The position numbers and the translations under genes are program-made. Source: Ruminococcaceae bacterium UBA3751 (GTDB taxonomy: Bacteria; Bacillota; Clostridia; Oscillospirales; Acutalibacteraceae). Taken from it: a DNA stretch of 45,509 nucleotides. The notes beneath the pieces were generated by a model. That model was given only the letters and a program-made list of their open reading frames with translations, ran no database searches and was not told the DNA's origin. Each line of letters begins with the position of its first letter. Within the stretch, counting starts at the first letter, position 1. Where the stretch lies: positions 1 through 45,509 of the forward strand of contig DFGL01000077.1 of NCBI GenBank assembly GCA_002371215.1, read 5' to 3'. Positions 41,558 to 45,509 of this stretch are shown here, one piece after another.

Positions 41558-42061
41558 TTATTCTTCTTCCATATAATATGAATTATCGCGCTTTAAACCG
41601 ATTTTAGTAAGCACGGTTTCTTCCTTTTCGCGCATATGTACCTCTTCAATACCGCCGTTTTCATGGTCATAGCCGAGAAGGTGCAGCATTGAATGAACAG
41701 TGAGAAAGCCTATTTCTCTTTCAAGGGAATGGTTATATTCCTCTGCCTGCTCCATTGCGCGAGGTACTGAAATAACAATATCGCCGAGAAGCTTGGCGCC
41801 CGTATCAAGATTTGTATCGTACTCGCCGTTTTCACCGAGCGGGAACGAAAGCACGTCCGTTGCGCGGTCAATATTTCTGAATTCCTTATTCAGCCCGTGG
41901 ATAGTTTCATCATCCACAAAGCGAACGGAAACCTCTGCGCTTTCCTCAAAGCCCTCTTCCTCGAGCACGGCGTGGCAACAGCGGCGTATAAGCAGTCTTA
42001 TTCCCGAGGGAATTTTTACTGCCTTCTGGTCATTGGAGATAATAACTTTTACGCGGTTCAT
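41558..42061 (-). CDS. ybeY: Endoribonuclease YbeY
   Basis: A zinc endoribonuclease for rRNA maturation, 167 residues. The metal-binding HSMLHLLGYDH motif is at about residue 128, preceded by ATDVLSFP and GDIVIS. It overlaps the phoH stop by four bases (ATGA). Together with phoH and the corC-like gene it repeats the ybeZ-ybeY-ybeX order known in enterobacteria. Confidence 0.96.
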   Translation of the reverse strand: MNRVKVIISNDQKAVKIPSGIRLLIRRCCHAVLEEEGFEESAEVSVRFVDDETIHGLNKEFRNIDRATDVLSFPLGENGEYDTNLDTGAKLLGDIVISVPRAMEQAEEYNHSLEREIGFLTVHSMLHLLGYDHENGGIEEVHMREKEETVLTKIGLKRDNSYYMEEE

Positions 42062-43035
42062 TTTTTATTTCCTCCGTTTTTGCGTTCTTCTTCATATTTT
42101 TCATACGCCTTTATGATATCCTGAACTAAGCGGTGACGAACAACGTCCTTTTGATTAAAACGGACAATCTCAATATCGTCAACGTTTTTAAGAATATTGA
42201 GAACGGTTGTAAGCCCGGACTTTTTGCCTTCAGGAAGGTCAATCTGCGTTATATCGCCCGTTACAACCATTTTTGAATTAAAGCCGAGACGGGTTAAAAA
42301 CATTTTCATTTGTTCTGCTGTAGTATTCTGAGCCTCGTCAAGAATAATAAAGCTGTCGTCAAGAGTTCGCCCTCTCATATATGCAAGCGGCGCAACCTCT
42401 ATCGAGCCTCTTTCCTGGTATCGCTGGAAATTCTCTGCTCCGAGCATATCAAAAAGCGCGTCATAAAGCGGTCTTAAATAAGGGTCTACCTTACTTTGCA
42501 AATCACCCGGAAGAAAGCCGAGCTTTTCGCCCGCTTCAACAGCCGGACGGGTTAAGATGATACGGTTAACCTCTTTAGCGCGGAAAGCCGTTACCGCCAT
42601 TGCAACTGCAAGGTACGTTTTGCCCGTTCCCGCAGGACCTACGCCGAAAGTTATTGTATTATTCTTAATGGCTTCGGTATATTTTCTCTGACCAAGCGTT
42701 TTGGGTTTAATCGGCTTGCCCTTTGAGGTTATACAAATGCTTCCCGTAGGCATTGAGGAAAGCTTGTCCTCGTTGCCTTCATTAACAAGAGAAAGCACAT
42801 AGCGAACGTTCTGTTCAGTAAGCGGTTCGCCGCGTTTGATATAAATAAGCAGCGAATTAACCGCTCTTTTAGCCTTATCAACATTTTCTGCGTCGCCCAT
42901 AATTTTCAGGTCAGCTCCCCGGGATACGATAGACACCGAAAATTCGCGCTCAACCATTCTTATGTTTTCATCAAATGAACCGAAAAGAGCTACTGCCTGC
43001 TCGGTTGCTTCAAGTTCAACTATCTGTTCTGTCAT
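42058..43035 (-). CDS. phoH: PhoH-like ATPase (YbeZ)
   Basis: A cytoplasmic ATPase of 325 residues. The N-terminal region to about 60 is KH-like. The ATPase core has Walker A GPAGTGKT (133-140), LTRPAVEAGEKLGFLPGD, Walker B FIILDEAQN and GDITQIDLP. It is probably a helicase-type partner of YbeY in RNA metabolism. It starts 20 bases inside the preceding corC-like gene. Confidence 0.95.
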   Translation of the reverse strand: MTEQIVELEATEQAVALFGSFDENIRMVEREFSVSIVSRGADLKIMGDAENVDKAKRAVNSLLIYIKRGEPLTEQNVRYVLSLVNEGNEDKLSSMPTGSICITSKGKPIKPKTLGQRKYTEAIKNNTITFGVGPAGTGKTYLAVAMAVTAFRAKEVNRIILTRPAVEAGEKLGFLPGDLQSKVDPYLRPLYDALFDMLGAENFQRYQERGSIEVAPLAYMRGRTLDDSFIILDEAQNTTAEQMKMFLTRLGFNSKMVVTGDITQIDLPEGKKSGLTTVLNILKNVDDIEIVRFNQKDVVRHRLVQDIIKAYEKYEEERKNGGNKK

Positions 43036-43837
43036 TATTTAATCTTTTTTCCACCTTTATTTCTTCTATTCTTCTGTCCTCAACCCTAAGGACAGTAAAT
43101 TTTGTTCCCTCAAACTCAACGCTTTCTTCAACACTTTCCTCGCTCGGTACAAAGCCGAGAAGACTTATAACAAAGCCCGCGAGAGTATCGTAATCGCCCT
43201 CGGGAAAATCTATGCCGAGCGTTTCGCCGACGTCCTCTATATCGCAGATACCCTCAACAATATAAGTATTATCATTGATTTTGCGGATACTCTGTTCCTC
43301 GTCGTCATACTCATCCTCAATCTCACCGACGAGCTCCTCAATAATATCCTCAAGAGTGACAAGACCTGCAGTACCGCCGTATTCATCAACTACGATAGCG
43401 AGCTGAATACGAGTTTCAGTCATCTGCGCAAATAGTTTACCGATAGGAATGGTTTCAGGTACAAACAGCGGCTCACGGATATAATCCGTAAGCTTTTCAC
43501 TTTTAGAAATTTCAGTACCAACGAATTTTAATAAGTCCTTTGCGTAAATGATTCCGAGAACGTTGTCTAAATCCTCATGATAAACGGGGATTCTTGAACA
43601 ACCCTCTTCAAGCGCCGCTTTTGCAACATCGTAAAGACTGTCGCAATCCTCAACGGCAACAATATCCGTTCTGTGAGTCATAATGTCGCCCGCATTAAGG
43701 TCGTCAAACTCAAAGATATTATTTATCATTTCACGCTGCGATACAGCAAGCTCACCCTCATCCTCATCAACTAACTGTTTGATTTCCTCTTCAGTAGAGC
43801 TTTCTCTTTTAAATAATCTTCTCAGACCGCCTGCCAT
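43016..43837 (-). CDS. CorC/HlyC-family CBS-domain protein without membrane part
   Basis: A 273-residue protein with a short N-terminal segment, a CBS pair (about 55-180; DIMTHRTDIVAVE and TRIQLAIVVDEYGGTAGLVT) and a C-terminal CorC_HlyC domain (about 190-270). The DUF21 membrane region of many paralogues is missing, so it resembles CorC/YbeX of E. coli, linked to ribosome and Mg2+ homeostasis. GGAGGG is before the ATG. It leads the operon corC-phoH-ybeY-era-yqzL-recO-mutS2. Confidence 0.9.
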   Translation of the reverse strand: MAGGLRRLFKRESSTEEEIKQLVDEDEGELAVSQREMINNIFEFDDLNAGDIMTHRTDIVAVEDCDSLYDVAKAALEEGCSRIPVYHEDLDNVLGIIYAKDLLKFVGTEISKSEKLTDYIREPLFVPETIPIGKLFAQMTETRIQLAIVVDEYGGTAGLVTLEDIIEELVGEIEDEYDDEEQSIRKINDNTYIVEGICDIEDVGETLGIDFPEGDYDTLAGFVISLLGFVPSEESVEESVEFEGTKFTVLRVEDRRIEEIKVEKRLNNDRTDS

Positions 43838-43876
43838 AAAGGCATTCCCTCCAATAAATATAATATAACATTTTGT

Positions 43877-43905
43877 ATTATATATTATTTTTATTTATTT
43901 GTAAA
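43877..43905 (-). promoter_or_regulatory. Promoter of the corC-phoH-ybeY-era operon
   Basis: Minus-strand TTTACA (-35, 43900-43905), 17-base spacer, TATAAT (-10, 43877-43882), about 40 bases before the start codon. The 105-base gap is shared with the divergent FkbM gene. Confidence 0.7.
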
Positions 43906-43942
43906 GTGGGATAAAATATGTTATTATAACAAAGGTGATAAA

Positions 43943-44995
43943 ATGCTTGAATTAATTAACGAAACCAACGTTTGGGAAACTCTTAAAAATGATAATAAGC
44001 CGGTTTTTCTTTACGGAATGGGACTCGGCGCCGAAAAGATAATGGATACTCTGACAGAATACGGAGTTGAAATTGAAGGCTTTTTTGCTTCCGACGAATT
44101 TGTAAGAGGCCATTCCTTCAGAGGATACAAGGTAAAAAAATACAGTGAAGTCTGCAACGATTACAGTGACTTTAACGTTGTTCTCTGCTTTGCAACGCAT
44201 ATTGACATCGTGATTGATAATATAATCCGAATAAACGGCGAGCATACCGTTTTTGCACCCGACGTTCCCGTTGCGGGAGGCGGACTGTTTTCAAATGAAT
44301 TTATCAAAGAAAACGAGGAGAAGTTTGATAAGGTATATTCCCTGCTTGCCGATGAGGAGAGCAAAAGAGTTTACCTTGATATTCTGCGATTTAAGGTAAG
44401 CGGAAAAATTGAGTATCTCCTTCGTTCCTTCTGCGATAAAACAGAAGTTTACAGAGATATTCTTAAGCTCGGCGAAAACGAGAATATAATTGACCTCGGC
44501 GCCTATGACGGAGACACAATCAGAGAGTTTTTAGAGGCAACAGACGGAAGATACTCCTATATAACCGCGCTTGAGCCTGACGAAAAAAATTTCAAAAAGC
44601 TTTTAAAAAATACAGAGGAGCTTGATAACATATCCTGTCTTAATATGGGCGCATGGGATAAAAAGGACACTCTTATATTCTCGAAAAAAGCAGGCAGAAA
44701 CTCCAAGCTTTCAGCTCAAGGGGTAAGCGTTCAGGTAACGGATATTGACAGCCTTGAAATCGCCGCAACCTTTGTTAAAATGGATATTGAGGGCAGCGAG
44801 CTCAAAGCGCTTTGCGGACTTGAAAGAACGATAAAAACGCACTCTCCGAAGCTATACGTTTGCGCTTACCACAGAAACGAGGATTTGTTTACTCTTCCGC
44901 TTAAGGTTTTAGAGTTAGATAAAGATTACAAAATCTACTTCCGCCATTCAAAGTACATACCCGCATGGGAAAGCAATTTTTACTTCATTAGATAA
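43943..44995 (+). CDS. FkbM-family methyltransferase with an N-terminal extra domain
   Basis: A 350-residue protein. The C-terminal half (about 175-345) is a FkbM-type class I methyltransferase: ENIIDLGAYDGDTIREF (SAM loop), ITALEPDEKNF and FVKMDIEGSELKAL. The N-terminal 150 residues look like a small Rossmann-like domain (KPVFLYGMGLGAEKIMDTL) seen in some glycan-biosynthesis methyltransferases. The substrate is unknown, perhaps a sugar of a surface polymer. AAGGTGAT precedes the ATG. It is a single gene with its own terminator. A possible TTGTAA-17-TATTAT promoter (43899-43927) is very close to the start. Confidence 0.85.
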   Translation: MLELINETNVWETLKNDNKPVFLYGMGLGAEKIMDTLTEYGVEIEGFFASDEFVRGHSFRGYKVKKYSEVCNDYSDFNVVLCFATHIDIVIDNIIRINGEHTVFAPDVPVAGGGLFSNEFIKENEEKFDKVYSLLADEESKRVYLDILRFKVSGKIEYLLRSFCDKTEVYRDILKLGENENIIDLGAYDGDTIREFLEATDGRYSYITALEPDEKNFKKLLKNTEELDNISCLNMGAWDKKDTLIFSKKAGRNSKLSAQGVSVQVTDIDSLEIAATFVKMDIEGSELKALCGLERTIKTHSPKLYVCAYHRNEDLFTLPLKVLELDKDYKIYFRHSKYIPAWESNFYFIR

Positions 44996-45000
44996 AAGAA

Positions 45001-45032
45001 AAACGCTGACAAGCAAGGCTTTGTCAGCGTTT
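45001..45032. terminator. Bidirectional terminator between the FkbM and CobW-type genes
   Basis: AAACGCTGACAA-GCAAGGCT-TTGTCAGCGTTT, a perfect 12-base-pair stem with A-tract and T-tract on the two sides. The flanking genes converge on it. Confidence 0.92.
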
Positions 45033-45035
45033 AAT

Positions 45036-45509
45036 TTACTTTGCTTCGTCGGAAATGCATGCGTCAAGCGCTCTGATAATCTCCTCTTTCGGCATTCCCC
45101 TGCCGATGAATACTATTTTATTCATTCTGTCTCCGTAAACGGGATGCCAGGAAGCCGCTATATCGGGATTAAGCTCAAGAATCTGTTTTCTCTCTTTTTC
45201 AGGGAATGCTGCTATCCACGGTCCGTCGTCAACAGCGCTCTTCTGCTTACCGCTCTGTTCAAAGATATATGCGGTATCCGGGTCCTCATCAATCCAGAAA
45301 AGTCCCTTTGCTCTGATAACCTCTTTCGGGAAATTATCGGAAATATAATCCTCAAACTTAGTTTTTGAGAACGGGAGAACGTTCTGATATACAAACGTGC
45401 CGATTCCGTATTCCTCAGCCTCACCCTCTTCGTGGTGATGGTGATGATGGTGATGACCGTGATGCTCGTGCTCGTCGTGATGATGCTCGTGCTCGTCGTG
45501 GTCATGCTC
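45036..45509 (-). CDS. CobW/COG0523-family GTPase, C-terminal part (partial)
   Basis: Only the last 157 codons are in the window; the 5' end lies beyond the right edge. The first 25 residues are almost only His, Asp, Glu and Gly (e.g. HHHDEHEHHGHHHHHHH), the metal-binding stretch of these G3E GTPases. Next comes the CobW C-terminal domain: IGTFVYQNVLPFSKTKFEDY, IRAKGLFWIDE, GPWIAAFPE and WHPVYGDRMNKIVFIGRGM. Such proteins insert or deliver Zn, Co or Ni to target proteins; the metal is not decidable here. The gene stops within the shared terminator region. Confidence 0.9.
   Translation of the reverse strand, partial: EHDHDEHEHHHDEHEHHGHHHHHHHHEEGEAEEYGIGTFVYQNVLPFSKTKFEDYISDNFPKEVIRAKGLFWIDEDPDTAYIFEQSGKQKSAVDDGPWIAAFPEKERKQILELNPDIAASWHPVYGDRMNKIVFIGRGMPKEEIIRALDACISDEAK

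Noticed and set aside
1..45509. CRISPR arrays, tRNA or rRNA genes, insertion sequences, phage genes, attachment sites
   Set aside because: No repeat-spacer pattern, cloverleaf-like tail, transposase or integrase reading frame, or flanking inverted repeats were seen on either strand.

Overview
The window looks like a chromosomal segment of a low-to-moderate-GC, Gram-positive, endospore-forming Clostridia member. A gut Ruminococcus/Oscillospiraceae-type organism is the best guess, inferred from gene content rather than a database match. The evidence is a gerA-type germinant receptor operon, ricT (yaaT), a c-di-AMP receptor of the DarA/YaaQ family, ylxM-ffh, a YqzL-like small gene before recO, tarI/tarJ, and secreted proteins with FnIII-like tails and CxxC...GH modules. 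I see no phage, insertion sequence, CRISPR array, rRNA or tRNA. Almost all genes lie on the minus strand; the exceptions are the DUF421/DUF4363 pair, an FkbM methyltransferase and one doubtful small ORF. The minus strand is therefore probably the leading strand here. No gene-free stretch exceeds about 205 bases.

Layout, left to right. (1) 92-6077: a minus-strand operon of three exported proteins: an LRR/Cys-module surface protein, an HExxH metallopeptidase-like protein and a transglutaminase-like protein. (2) 6193-14756: a complete nine-gene V-type ATPase operon in the order G-I-K-E-C-F-A-B-D, with its own promoter and terminator. The rotor subunit K keeps the full set of sodium ligands known from Enterococcus hirae NtpK, so the enzyme probably moves Na+. 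(3) 14893-17292: a 2[4Fe-4S] ferredoxin with its own promoter and terminator, then darA-holB-ricT. (4) 17428-20579: citrate synthase, an unknown membrane protein and an AEC-family carrier. (5) 20688-24694: a compact gerAA-gerAB-gerAC operon with short B and C subunits, divergent from a DUF421/DUF4363 pair. (6) 24737-26468: tarI-tarJ for CDP-ribitol synthesis. (7) 26635-30126: rsmD-coaD-coiled-coil gene, and uvrC. (8) 30214-34314: HPr, and the ylxM-ffh-rpsP-khpA-rimM-trmD translation/secretion operon. (9) 34526-36433: an OpgB/LtaS-like phosphoglycerol transferase. (10) 36608-43837: corC-like, phoH, ybeY, era, yqzL-like, recO, mutS2 and a membrane protein, a long tightly packed RNA/DNA maintenance operon. 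(11) 43943-45509: the FkbM methyltransferase, then the C-terminal part of a CobW-type metallochaperone with a histidine-rich segment, cut by the right edge.

Most of the window is conserved housekeeping. The points I would look at again are: the apparent ACG start (or a six-codon leader) of ntpI; the Na+ signature of NtpK; the shortened germinant receptor and the tail-to-tail arrangement at its 3' end; a 9-bp hairpin that buries the ribosome-binding site of the yqzL-like/recO pair; and the secreted-protein trio that shares C-terminal and cysteine modules. I did not find a clearly undescribed system. The secreted trio and the reduced gerA locus are the nearest candidates.
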